Shown: positions 50,448 to 59,227 of the stretch, piece after piece | Numbering within the stretch: the stretch's first letter is position 1 | Layout of the letters: each line of letters starts with the position of its first letter | Source: CAVZCC01 sp963773765 | GTDB lineage: Bacteria > Actinomycetota > Acidimicrobiia > Acidimicrobiales > Microtrichaceae | DNA length: 64,000 nt | NCBI GenBank assembly: GCA_963773765.1 | Contig: CAVZCC010000006.1 | Span: 434,001-498,000, forward strand | Reading direction: 5' to 3' | Notes under the pieces: model-generated | The model's database searches: none | Seen by the model: only the letters and a program-made list of their open reading frames with translations | What the model was told of the DNA's origin: nothing | Program-made: the position numbers and the translations under genes

Positions 50448-53255
50448 ATGGGTGACACGACGGTCGACACCGTGCTCCAGGCCATCCGGGTGGTCATGGA
50501 CGAGGTGGCGTCCGGGATGCCCGCCCCGTCGGTCACCCTCGACAGCCGCCTGGACCGGGACCTGGGACTCGACAGCCTGACGGTGGTCGAGGTGCTGACC
50601 CGTCTGGAGGAGGAGCTGGGCGTGGCGCTGCCCGACAGCGCCCTGGCCGACGTGGACACCCCGCGGGACCTGGTCCGGGTGGTGGCCGCTGCCGGCCCGG
50701 CCCTGCGGCGGGCCCCGACCGGTCGGCGTCCCACCCACCTGAGCCCCGCAGGGCCGACCGTCCCGGTCCCCACCGCCGTCACGGCGCGGACCCTCCTCGA
50801 GGTGCTGGACGCCCATGCGGCCGCCCAGCCGGATCGGGTCCACCTGCGGCTGCTCGACGACGGCGGGGAGCGCACCCTCACCTATCGGGAGCTGCTTGAC
50901 GCCGCGGCAGCGGTCGGTCGGGGCCTCGCCGTCCGGCACGGGATCGAGCCGGGTGAGACCGTCGCACTCATGCTCCCGACGTCGATCGACTACTTCGTCA
51001 CCTTCTTCGGGGTGCTGCTGGCCGGGGCGGTCCCGGTCCCGATCTACCCACCCGCCAGGCCCTCCCAGCTGGAGGACCACCTCCGGCGCCACACCCGCAT
51101 CCTGGACAACGCGCAGGTCGCCGCCCTGGTGACCGTGCCGGAGGCGGTGACGGTCGGGCGCCTGCTGCGGGCCAAGGTGATGAGCCTGCGCCACGTGCTC
51201 ACCGCCGCGGAGCTGCCTGCGCCAGAGGGCCAGGACCCCCGTCCCCGGGTGGCCGCCCACGACCTGGCGCTCCTGCAGTACACCTCCGGCAGCACGGGTG
51301 ATCCCAAGGGCGTGACGCTGACCCACGCCAACCTGCTGGCCAACATCCGGGCCATGGGCGAGGCGGTCCGGGTCGATGCGTCCGACGTCTTCGTCAGCTG
51401 GCTGCCCCTCTACCACGACATGGGCCTGATCGGCGCGTGGCTGGGCAGCCTCACCCTGGGGTGCCCGCTCGTGGTGATGTCACCGCTGTCGTTCCTGGCC
51501 CGGCCCGCCCGTTGGCTGTGGGCCATCCACGACGCCGGCGGCACCCTGTCGGCCGCGCCCAACTTCGGCTACGAGCTCTGCCTGGCCAAGGTCGCCGACG
51601 AGGAGATCGCCGGGGTGGACCTCAGCTCGCTGCGGTTCGCGTTCAACGGGGCGGAGCCGGTCAGCCCCGAGACTCTGGAGCGGTTCAACGAGCGCTTCGC
51701 ACGGTTCGGCCTCCGCCCCGACGCCCTGGCGCCGGTGTACGGACTGGCCGAGAACTCCGTCGGCCTCACCTTCCCGCCGCCGGGCCGGGGATGGCGGATC
51801 GATTCCATCGACCGCGACCGGTTCGTCCGGGACGGCCGTGCCGTGTCCGTGGACCGCGACCACACCGACGCCCTGCGGGTGGCGGCGTGCGGCTCGCCCA
51901 TACCCGGGCACCAGATCCGGCTGGTCGACGCCGTCGGGACCGAGGTCGGCGCCCGTCAGGAGGGCCGCATCGAGTTCCGCGGCCCGTCGGCGACCAGCGG
52001 CTACTTCCGCAACCCCGACGCCACGGCCCGGCTCTTCGACGGCGACTGGCTCGACACCGGTGACCTCGGATATGTCGCCGACGGCGACCTGTACGTCACG
52101 GGTCGGGTCAAGGACCTGATCATCCGGGGCGGGCGCAACCTCCATCCCGAGGAGCTGGAGCTGGCAGTGGGTGAGATCCCCGGCATCCGCCGTGGTCGCG
52201 TCGCCGTGTTCGGTGTGCCGGATCACGTGACCGGCACGGAGCGACTGGTGGTGGAGGCCGAGACCAGGGAAGCCGACGCAGGGGCACGGGAGGCGCTTCG
52301 CCACGCCGTCACCGAGGTGGCCGTCGACCTGATGGGCACGCCGCCCGACGAGGTCGTGCTGGCCCGGCCCGGCAGCGTGCTGAAGACCTCGAGCGGCAAG
52401 ATCCGCCGTGCTGCCAGCCGGGACCTGTACGAGAAGGGGACGGCCAGGCCGGACCGCCCTCCGTGGTGGCAGGTCGCCCGTTTCGCGGCCACCACCGCGA
52501 CCCCGAGGCTGCGCCGGGCCCGGCGTGCCGCGACGGGGGCCGCCTTCGGACTGTTCGTCCGGCTGCTCCTGGTGCTGCTCGCCCCCTGGGTGTGGCTGGC
52601 CGTCGTGCTGCTCCCGCGGCGGTCGTGGCGGTGGGCGGTCATGCGGGCCGCGGGCAGGGCACTGGTGGGAGCCACCCGGACCCGGGTCGAGGTCATCGGC
52701 CTGGACCACCTGCCCCACGGCGGCCCGGTCGTGATCGTGGCCAACCACGCCAGCTGGCTGGACGCGCTGATGGTGGCCGTCGCACTCCCGGGTGAGCTGG
52801 GGTTCGTCGCGGCCTCCGAGTTCTCACGGCACCGGGCCGTACGGCTGTTCCTCCAGCGTCTCGGCACCGACTTCGTGGTCCGGACCGACCGTGAGCAGGC
52901 CGCGGTGGACACCAGGCGCCTGGTCGGACGGGCCCGCTGCGGCGACCGTCTGGTGCTCTTCCCGGAAGGGCGCCTCTCGCCCGTACCGGGCCTCCGGGCG
53001 TTCCACCTGGGCGCGTTCGTCGTGGCTGGCACCGCCGGCTGCCCGGTCGTGCCCGTCGGCGTCCGTGGCACCCGAGCGATGATGCGGCCCGGCACGAACC
53101 GGGTCCGTCCGGGCACGGTCACGGTCACCATCGCGCCGCCCGTCACCACCGACGAGCCGGGGTGGACCGGGGCGCTGCGCCTGAGCGAGGGCGCCCGGAC
53201 CGCCATCCGGCCGCTGTGCGGCGAACCGGACCTGACCGCGCCGGACCCGGACTGA
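50448..53255 (+). CDS. fusion: acyl carrier protein, fatty-acyl-AMP ligase, LPLAT-type acyltransferase
   Basis: A 935-residue three-domain protein. Residues 1-80 are an acyl carrier domain with phosphopantetheine Ser43 in DLGLDSLTVVE. Residues about 115-655 are an adenylation domain of the fatty-acyl-AMP-ligase type: YTSGSTGDPKG (278-288), SWLPLYHDMGLIG, YGLAENSVGLTF, and RVKDLIIRGGRNLHPEELE, typical of the FadD32/FAAL branch. After two or three membrane-leaning helices (about 695-730) comes a PlsC-like acyltransferase: NHASWLD (766-772) and FPEGR (838-842). A GGGAGG site precedes ATG 50448. The order suggests: activate a fatty acid, load it on the carrier, transfer it to a lysophospholipid or other acceptor. 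Aas-type enzymes have a different order and no ACP. Confidence 0.92.
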   Translation: MGDTTVDTVLQAIRVVMDEVASGMPAPSVTLDSRLDRDLGLDSLTVVEVLTRLEEELGVALPDSALADVDTPRDLVRVVAAAGPALRRAPTGRRPTHLSPAGPTVPVPTAVTARTLLEVLDAHAAAQPDRVHLRLLDDGGERTLTYRELLDAAAAVGRGLAVRHGIEPGETVALMLPTSIDYFVTFFGVLLAGAVPVPIYPPARPSQLEDHLRRHTRILDNAQVAALVTVPEAVTVGRLLRAKVMSLRHVLTAAELPAPEGQDPRPRVAAHDLALLQYTSGSTGDPKGVTLTHANLLANIRAMGEAVRVDASDVFVSWLPLYHDMGLIGAWLGSLTLGCPLVVMSPLSFLARPARWLWAIHDAGGTLSAAPNFGYELCLAKVADEEIAGVDLSSLRFAFNGAEPVSPETLERFNERFARFGLRPDALAPVYGLAENSVGLTFPPPGRGWRIDSIDRDRFVRDGRAVSVDRDHTDALRVAACGSPIPGHQIRLVDAVGTEVGARQEGRIEFRGPSATSGYFRNPDATARLFDGDWLDTGDLGYVADGDLYVTGRVKDLIIRGGRNLHPEELELAVGEIPGIRRGRVAVFGVPDHVTGTERLVVEAETREADAGAREALRHAVTEVAVDLMGTPPDEVVLARPGSVLKTSSGKIRRAASRDLYEKGTARPDRPPWWQVARFAATTATPRLRRARRAATGAAFGLFVRLLLVLLAPWVWLAVVLLPRRSWRWAVMRAAGRALVGATRTRVEVIGLDHLPHGGPVVIVANHASWLDALMVAVALPGELGFVAASEFSRHRAVRLFLQRLGTDFVVRTDREQAAVDTRRLVGRARCGDRLVLFPEGRLSPVPGLRAFHLGAFVVAGTAGCPVVPVGVRGTRAMMRPGTNRVRPGTVTVTIAPPVTTDEPGWTGALRLSEGARTAIRPLCGEPDLTAPDPD

Positions 53256-53271
53256 GTCCCGGTCGGCCGGC

Positions 53272-54252
53272 TCAGCCGTGCTGCCAGATGCGCTGGGTGA
53301 TGGTGCGCTGGCCGTCCAACGCCACCCGGTCCAGCGCGGCGAGCTCGTCCGGGGCCAGGCTCCAGCCCAGCGCCCCCGCGTTGTCGGCGGCCTGCTGGGC
53401 GTTCTTGGCCCCGGGGATGGGGACCGCTCCCTTGTCGATGATCCAGCGCAGCGCCACCTGGCTCGGGGTACGGCCGTCGTGGGCCTCGCCGATGCGGCGC
53501 AGCTCGGCCACCACCCGGTCCACCTGCTCCATGGGGTGGGCGGAGAAGTTGCGCCGGCCCGGCGGCGGGTTGGCCGCGGAGTACTTGCCGGTCAGGCGGC
53601 CCTGGCCGATGGGGGAGTAGGCGATGGGGACCACACCGAGGTCCCGGCACCGGGCCAGCAGGCCACTGGTCTCGGGCCGGCGGCGCAGCAGCGAGAACTC
53701 GATCTGGTTCGATCCCAGCGCCACGCCGCGCTCGGCCAGCCGGGCGTGGATGGCCGTCGTCTCCTTGATCGAGTAGTTCGACACCCCCACGGCGCGGGTC
53801 AGGCCGGCCTGCACCACCTCGGCCAGGGCCTCGGCCAGGGCGTCGGCCGAGCGCAGGCTGATCGGTCCGTGGATCTGGTAGAGGTCGACGTGCTCCACGC
53901 CCAGCCGCTCGATCGACCCCTCCAGCGCGGCCCGCAGCGCGGAGCGGACGTTCAGCTTCCACGGCGACGGCATGAACTTGGTGGCCAGCACCAGGGAGTC
54001 GCGCCGGCCGGGGTCCTGGGCCAGCAGGCCGCCGATGATGCGCTCGCTCTCGCCGTTGCCGTACACCTCGGCGGTGTCGAAGCAGGTCACGCCGGCATCG
54101 AGCGAGGTCTGCCACGCCTCCCGGATCGTGTCCTGGGTCAGCGCGGTGTCGTAGCCGCCCATGCCCCAGGTGCTCCGGTCCCCCCACGCCCAGGTGCCCA
54201 CCCCCAACGGAGCGGTCGGGGTGTCACAGCCGGGGAACGTCACGTCGTCCAT
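53272..54252 (-). CDS. aldo/keto reductase
   Basis: A 326-residue NADPH-dependent aldo/keto reductase. Catalytic residues appear in CFDTAEVYGNGESERIIG (Asp, Tyr), LATKFMPSPW (Lys) and DLYQIHGP (His). The middle carries RAVGVSNYSIKE, and the C-terminus has the cofactor-binding IPGAKNAQQAADNAGALGWSL. ATG 54252 starts the conserved N-terminus. It is convergent with the fusion gene and divergent from the acyltransferase gene. Different subfamily from the reductase at 14.5 kb. Substrate unknown. Confidence 0.93.
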   Translation of the reverse strand: MDDVTFPGCDTPTAPLGVGTWAWGDRSTWGMGGYDTALTQDTIREAWQTSLDAGVTCFDTAEVYGNGESERIIGGLLAQDPGRRDSLVLATKFMPSPWKLNVRSALRAALEGSIERLGVEHVDLYQIHGPISLRSADALAEALAEVVQAGLTRAVGVSNYSIKETTAIHARLAERGVALGSNQIEFSLLRRRPETSGLLARCRDLGVVPIAYSPIGQGRLTGKYSAANPPPGRRNFSAHPMEQVDRVVAELRRIGEAHDGRTPSQVALRWIIDKGAVPIPGAKNAQQAADNAGALGWSLAPDELAALDRVALDGQRTITQRIWQHG

Positions 54253-54355
54253 GTCCCGCAGCCTGCCACCGCACGCGGCGACGTCCGGCCGACCGGCACG
54301 TCCTTCGACCTGCAATGATCGCGGGGCACGGACGGAACGGAAGGAGTGGCCCGCC

Positions 54356-55258
54356 ATGGGCACCGACGCCGCAGAGCCAGCATCCGTCGACCGGGCGACG
54401 AGCCTGGCGGCGCGGGACCCGCGGCTGTGGGCGGGCGTCCTGCCGGTGCTGGACCGCCTGCTGGCCTACTTCGACCCGGTCGTCGAGGGCTTCGACCGGC
54501 TCCCGGACGACGGCCCGTTCATGGTGGTCGGCAACCACTCGGGCGGGGTCTACATGCCGGACTTCTGGTCCTTCCTGCGCACCTGGAACCACGAGCGCGG
54601 CACCGAGGCGCCCATCTACTCCCTGGGGTTCGACTTCACGTTCTCCCTCCCGGGCGTGGCGGGCATCCTGGGCCGGATGGGGGTGGTTCCCGCCAGCCAA
54701 CGCAACGGTGGGGCGTTGCTGGATGCCGGCCATCCGATCATCGTGTACCCCGGTGGCGACGAGGACGACTACCGCCCGTGGACCGAACGCCACCGTGTCG
54801 ACCTGCACGGCCGCACCGGGTTCGTGAAGCTGGCCCTGCGCCACGGGGTGCCGGTCGTGCCGCTGGTGGCCCACGGCAGCCACGACGTGATCTTCGTGCT
54901 CACCCGGGGCGAGGCCCTGGCCCGCCACCTCGGATTCGACCGCCTGCGGATCAACGTCATGCCCATCGTCCTCGGGCCGCCGTGGGGGATCGCCCCGGTG
55001 CAGCTGCCGACGTGGCCCATGCCGGCCAAGGTCACGTCGCGGGTGTGTGAGCCCATCGACTGGAGCCACCTGGGCCCGGAGGCAGCCGATGACCCCGACG
55101 TGGTGCGGCACTGCTACGAGGAGGTGCTCGGTCGCATGCAGTCCAACCTGGACGAGCTGGTCGAGGAGCTGCCGCACCCGATCACCACCCGGGTCTCCAC
55201 CGCCCTCGCCCTGGACCGCCTGCCCTTCGGGGGTGGCCGTCGGGGGAGCGGCGGCTGA
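54356..55258 (+). CDS. lysophospholipid acyltransferase-like protein (DAGAT/hemolysin type)
   Basis: A 300-residue acyltransferase. The catalytic block is VVGNHSGGVYMPDFWSFL (a variant of N-H-x4-D), followed by SLGFDFTFSLPGVAGILGRMGVVPASQRNG and VYPGGDEDDYRP, where PGG-D replaces the usual PEG. HGVPVVPLVAHGSHD and IVLGPPWGIAPVQLPTWPMPAKV complete the family pattern. This LPLAT branch is close to eukaryotic-type DGAT2/MGAT proteins, so it may acylate glycerolipids. The ATG has an AAGGAG site. It lies 1.1 kb from the ACP/FAAL/LPLAT fusion gene, so two LPLAT genes occur within 5 kb. Confidence 0.9.
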   Translation: MGTDAAEPASVDRATSLAARDPRLWAGVLPVLDRLLAYFDPVVEGFDRLPDDGPFMVVGNHSGGVYMPDFWSFLRTWNHERGTEAPIYSLGFDFTFSLPGVAGILGRMGVVPASQRNGGALLDAGHPIIVYPGGDEDDYRPWTERHRVDLHGRTGFVKLALRHGVPVVPLVAHGSHDVIFVLTRGEALARHLGFDRLRINVMPIVLGPPWGIAPVQLPTWPMPAKVTSRVCEPIDWSHLGPEAADDPDVVRHCYEEVLGRMQSNLDELVEELPHPITTRVSTALALDRLPFGGGRRGSGG

Positions 55259-55261
55259 GCG

Positions 55262-56161
55262 TCAGGGCCGGAAGATCTCCGACGCGTCCAGCGGTCGTGG
55301 CCTGCGGGGGAGGAGGGCCGGGACCCGGGCCATGTGGTCGGCGTAGCCCGGGCGCCGCTCGGCGCTGCGGGTGTCGATCATGGGGATGCTGGCGAAGGCG
55401 AACATCGCCGTCATGGCCAGCGGTCCCACCACCGTCCACCACCACGCGGGGTCGGCGGCCAGGCCGAACAGCCACAGCCCCCACCAGAACGACAGCTCAC
55501 CCAGGTAGTTGGGGTGCCGGCACCACGCCCACAGCCCGACCGTGCAGATGTCGCCGGGGGACTTGGTGCGGTTGAAGGCCCGCAGCTGCTCGTCGGCCAC
55601 CGTCTCCAGCACGATCGCCCCGCCGGTGACGACGGTGGCGACCACGTCGAAGACCCCGATCCCGATCGTGCCCACCGAGACCGCGGCGTAGAGCGGGAGG
55701 CACCCCAGGTACACCTGGAGGGTGGGGAAGAGGTGGAAGCCGAAGAACGACTGGAGCCAGTACGACCTGCCGTTGTCCCGGGCCAGCCCGTACCGCCAGT
55801 CCTCGTGGCCGATCCCGGGCCAGCCCCGGGCCCAGTTCGCGGTCAGGCGCACCGCCCAGGCCCACACCAGCGCCACCACCAGGACCTGGCGGAGCACCGG
55901 GACCCCCGGTTCTGCCACCTGGACGAAGAACAGCACGACCACCGGCGGCACCACGCTCCAGTAGGCGTCGTACATGGAGGTGTTGTCCGTGGCCCGGCTG
56001 GCGATGAACACCACGATCGTGGCCGCCACGTCCGCCGCCAGCACCGTCAGCAGAGGCGACCCGGTCCCCACCGCGGCACCGACCCCCACGGCGACGGCCA
56101 GGGCCACCAGGTACACCCCGGCCACGATGGCGAACGATGCGGCGCGTCCGGCGGTCCTCAC
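55262..56161 (-). CDS. DUF1295/steroid 5-alpha-reductase-like membrane protein
   Basis: A 299-residue polytopic membrane protein. Several helices are followed by the family block: RLTANWARGWPGIGHEDWRYG, FFGFHLFPTLQVYLG, then CTVGLWAWCRHPNYLGELSFWWGLWLFG, the NAD(P)H-binding signature shared by DUF1295, steroid 5-alpha reductases and isoprenylcysteine methyltransferases. Such proteins reduce double bonds in steroids or polyprenols or act as ergosterol-type reductases; the substrate is unknown. The GTG start at 56161 lies 8 nt after TAGAAC, with a 10-bp palindrome in between. Its stop is 3 bp from that of the convergent acyltransferase gene. Confidence 0.87.
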   Translation of the reverse strand: MRTAGRAASFAIVAGVYLVALAVAVGVGAAVGTGSPLLTVLAADVAATIVVFIASRATDNTSMYDAYWSVVPPVVVLFFVQVAEPGVPVLRQVLVVALVWAWAVRLTANWARGWPGIGHEDWRYGLARDNGRSYWLQSFFGFHLFPTLQVYLGCLPLYAAVSVGTIGIGVFDVVATVVTGGAIVLETVADEQLRAFNRTKSPGDICTVGLWAWCRHPNYLGELSFWWGLWLFGLAADPAWWWTVVGPLAMTAMFAFASIPMIDTRSAERRPGYADHMARVPALLPRRPRPLDASEIFRP

Positions 56162-56163
56162 TG

Positions 56164-56173
56164 GAACATGTTC
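56164..56173. promoter_or_regulatory. 10-bp perfect palindrome at the DUF1295 gene start
   Basis: GAACATGTTC at 56164-56173 overlaps the putative -10 hexamer TAGAAC (56170-56175, minus strand) and the start point. It could be an operator. The two-base centre excludes the usual gram-positive LexA box, which needs four. Confidence 0.4.
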
Positions 56174-56288
56174 TACCGTTGCTGCGGACAGCCTGCACTC
56201 ATGACCAGCACCCAGGGCGAGCCATACGGGCGAGCGCAGCCACCCGCATCCCCCACATCCCTCCACACCGAGGCCGGGAACCCGAACC

Positions 56289-58581
56289 ATGACCGAGACG
56301 CACCACACCTTCTGCCGGATCTGCGAGTCGCTGTGCGGGCTGGAGGTGACCGTCGACGACGGTGCCGTCACCCGCATCCGCCCCGACGACGACCACGTGG
56401 CCACCGGGGGGTTCGCCTGCATCAAGGGCATCAAGCAGCACCAGTTCTACGCCTCGCCCGACCGCCTCCGCTACTCCCGAGCGCCGCGTCGGGCGACCGC
56501 TGGGAGCGGGTCACCTGGGGCCGGGCCCAGGGCGACATCGGCGCCACCGTCAGACGGCATGGTGGCCGACCACGGCCCCGACTCCGTGGCCATGTACGTG
56601 GGCACCGCGGCCGGCTTCAGCGTGCTGCACCCCGTGTTCGCCCAGGGGTTCATGGACGGCCTCGGGTCCACGTCCATGTACGCCTCGGCCACCCAGGACT
56701 GCGCCAACAAGTTCGCCGCGGCCCGTGAGATCTACGGCTTCCCGTTCACCCAGCCGTTCCCGGACGTGGACCGCACCGAGTGCCTGGTCATCGTGGGGGC
56801 GAACCCGGTGGTGTCCAAGTGGAGCTTCCTGCAGGTGGCCGACCCCACCAAGCGGCTCCGGGAGATCGCGGCGCGGGGCGGCCGGGTCGTCGTGGTCGAC
56901 CCCCGCCGCACCGAGACGGCCCGGGCCGCCACCGACCACGTGTTCATCCGGCCCGACACCGACGTCTTCTTCTACCTGGCGTTCCTGCACGAGCTGCTCG
57001 CCACCGGGGCGTCGACCGCGTGCTGGTGGACGCCGCACACCACCGGCTTCGACCGAGGTCGAGGACCTGGTCGCGCCCTGGACGCCCGAGCGCGCCGCCG
57101 AGGTCACCGCGGATCCCGGCCGCACGTCTGCGGGAACTCGTGGCCGCCTACGCAGCGGCGGACGGCGCCGCGCTCTACAGCTCCACCGGCGTCAACATGG
57201 GCACCAACGGCGTGCTCGCCTTCTGGCTCCAGGAGGTCATCAACGCGGTCTCGGGCAACCTCGATCGCCGGGGCGGGACGCTGGTCGGCGAGGGCGTCAT
57301 GGACTTCGCCCGCTTCGGCGTGCGCACGGCACGCTCATGACCGACGACCGCTCGCGGATCGGCGGGATCCGGAAGGTGAACGACGCCTACCCGGGCGGCG
57401 TGCTGGCCGACGAGATCCTCACCCCCGGACGCCCGACAGGTGCAGGCGCTGTTCGTGACCGGCGGCAACCCGCTCATCACCATGGCCGACGCCGGTCGGC
57501 TCCGCGAGGCGTTCCGGCACCTCGAGCTGCTGGTCACGGTCGACATCTACCGCAACGAGACCGGCTCCCTCGCCCACTACACCCTGCCCGCCACCGACCC
57601 GCTCCAGCGGGCCGACCTGCCGTTCATCTTCCCCCTCATGCTCGGCCTCCAGTCCCGCCCGTACCTGCAGGCCACCGCGCCGTGGTCGAGCCCGACGGTG
57701 AGCAGCGCGACGAGGCCACCATCTACCTGGGCCTGGCCAAGGCGTGCGGCGTCGGGCTGTTCGGTTCCCGGCCGGCCCAGCGGATCCTGGAGGCCGCCAC
57801 CCGACGCCACACCCGGAGGCTGCGCCGGACCCGGCCAGGCGCGGAACCGGCCGTGCCGGCCGGAGGCGACTGCTCGACCTGCTGCTGCGCCTCACCCGCC
57901 AACCGGGCTTCACCAAGCTCCTGGCGGCACCCGCACGGCCTGCGCGGCACCGACCACGAGGCCGGCACCTTCCTCGGCCACCGGGTGGTCACCGAGGACG
58001 GCAAGGTGCACCTCGCCCCCCAGCGACTGGTCGACCGGGCCGGACGCCTCGAGGAGGACTTCGCCCGGGCACAGGCCGACGCGCGACCGGATCCTAGCTC
58101 ATCACCAAGCGCCACACCAAGACCCACAACTCGTGGACCCACAACCACTCGAGCATGGTCAAGGGCGACGGCGGCGACACCAACCACCTGTACGTGCATC
58201 CCGCCGATGCCGAGCGGCTCGGCCTGGCCGACGGCGACGCTGGCCGACGTGTCGACCGACGTGGCCACCGTTCGCCTGCCGGTCAAGCTGCTCGACGACC
58301 TCATGCCGGGCACCGTCGCGCTGCCCCACGGCTGGGGTCACCAGCACGCCACCGGACTCTCGGTCGCGTCCCGGACCAGCGGGGTCAACGTGAACCTGCT
58401 GGCCGCCAGCGGGCCCGACCACGTCGACCCGGCCTCGGGCATGTCGCACCTGACCGGCCTGCCGGTGGAGGTGAGGGTTGCGGCCGGCCCCCGGGACCCG
58501 ACCGACTGGTCGGGTGTCCCTGCGGTCGAACGTGGCCGTCCCGTGTCCGCTGTCCCGACCGTCGTCGCCGGCGAGGGCTGA
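56289..58581 (+). pseudogene. second molybdopterin oxidoreductase, about ten frameshifts
   Basis: The locus encodes a paralogue of the intact enzyme at 22.3-24.4 kb. From ATG 56289: HTFCRICESLCGLEVTV and GGFACIKGIKQHQFYASPDRLR (four Cys for 4Fe-4S), then matching text that alternates between all three frames: DRWERVTWGRAQGDIGATV, HGPDSVAMYVGTAAGFSVLHP to DPRRTETARAATDHVFIRP (long unbroken stretch), VEDLVAPWTPERAAEVT, RELVAAYAAADGAALYSSTGVNMGTNG, RSRIGGIRKVNDAYPGGVLADEILTPG, ALFVTGGNPLITMADAGRLREAF, and LPVKLLDDLMPGTVALPHGWGHQHATG to the stop. Amino-acid similarity is kept throughout and no large piece is missing, so either the gene decayed very recently or this stretch is poorly sequenced. 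The frame position SATQD is shared with the paralogue. Confidence 0.85.
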
Positions 58582-58592
58582 CGGTTCCACGC

Positions 58593-59084
58593 TCAGGGGC
58601 GGCCCATCGCCGCGTTCATCACCGCGTCCTCCAGCTGGCCGAGGGCGTCGCCGATCTCCCGCTGGGACTTCTTGCGCTTCACCAGCGGCAGGTTGGCCGA
58701 CACGGCGAGTGCCAGCCGGATGCGGTCGATGGCGTTGTCCACGCCGTCCAGAGGGCCGGTGATGTCGTCACCGGTGGCCTGCCGCAGGAGCACGACGGTC
58801 TCCGACAGCTTGTCGACCCGGCGTTCCAGCTTCTCCTGGCCGAACGCGGGCATGGTCGGCAGCGACGGACCGCCCGTCCTGGCCGGCACCGAACCGCCGC
58901 CCCCGGCCTGGCCGGTGGCCGCGGCAGCCCGGCGGTCGCGGTTCCAGGCCCGGAGCTGGTCCGCGATCTGGGCGCCGGTGGCCAGGAGCTCCTCCCGGAC
59001 CATCGGGTCCTTCAGCATCTCGACCGCGGCCCGGGTGGCCGAAGCCATGGCACTGGACCGATTGCCCCTGGAGCCTGTTGCCAT
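58593..59084 (-). CDS. hypothetical helical protein
   Basis: A 163-residue protein of unknown function. It is rich in helices: EMLKDPMVREELLATGAQIADQLRAWNRDRR, a Gly/Pro linker, then EKLERRVDKLSETVVLLRQAT and DNAIDRIRLALAVSANLPLVKRKKSQREIGDALGQLEDAVMNAAM, with heptad-like hydrophobic spacing suggesting coiled coils. No signal peptide. A GGAAGG-type ribosome site precedes ATG 59084, and TAGGTT at 59114-59119 (minus) may be the -10 element. It is divergent from the chaperone-like gene cluster. The polybasic KRKKSQR is the only notable motif. Confidence 0.72.
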   Translation of the reverse strand: MATGSRGNRSSAMASATRAAVEMLKDPMVREELLATGAQIADQLRAWNRDRRAAAATGQAGGGGSVPARTGGPSLPTMPAFGQEKLERRVDKLSETVVLLRQATGDDITGPLDGVDNAIDRIRLALAVSANLPLVKRKKSQREIGDALGQLEDAVMNAAMGRP

Positions 59085-59227
59085 CCGTCGCCTTCCACCG
59101 AATCCTCGGTGCGAACCTACTGCCCCTGCGGTTCCGATCCGGTGCGAGCCGACGTGCGGCGACGGTCAGCCACGTCCGGCCCCGGGCTGCGGACTGGCTA
59201 GGGTCCAGCCCTGGCGGGGGGAGCCGG

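Noticed and set aside
56164..56173. GAACATGTTC as a LexA (SOS) box
   Set aside because: The gram-positive consensus has four bases between GAAC and GTTC; here there are two, and the gene is not a repair gene.
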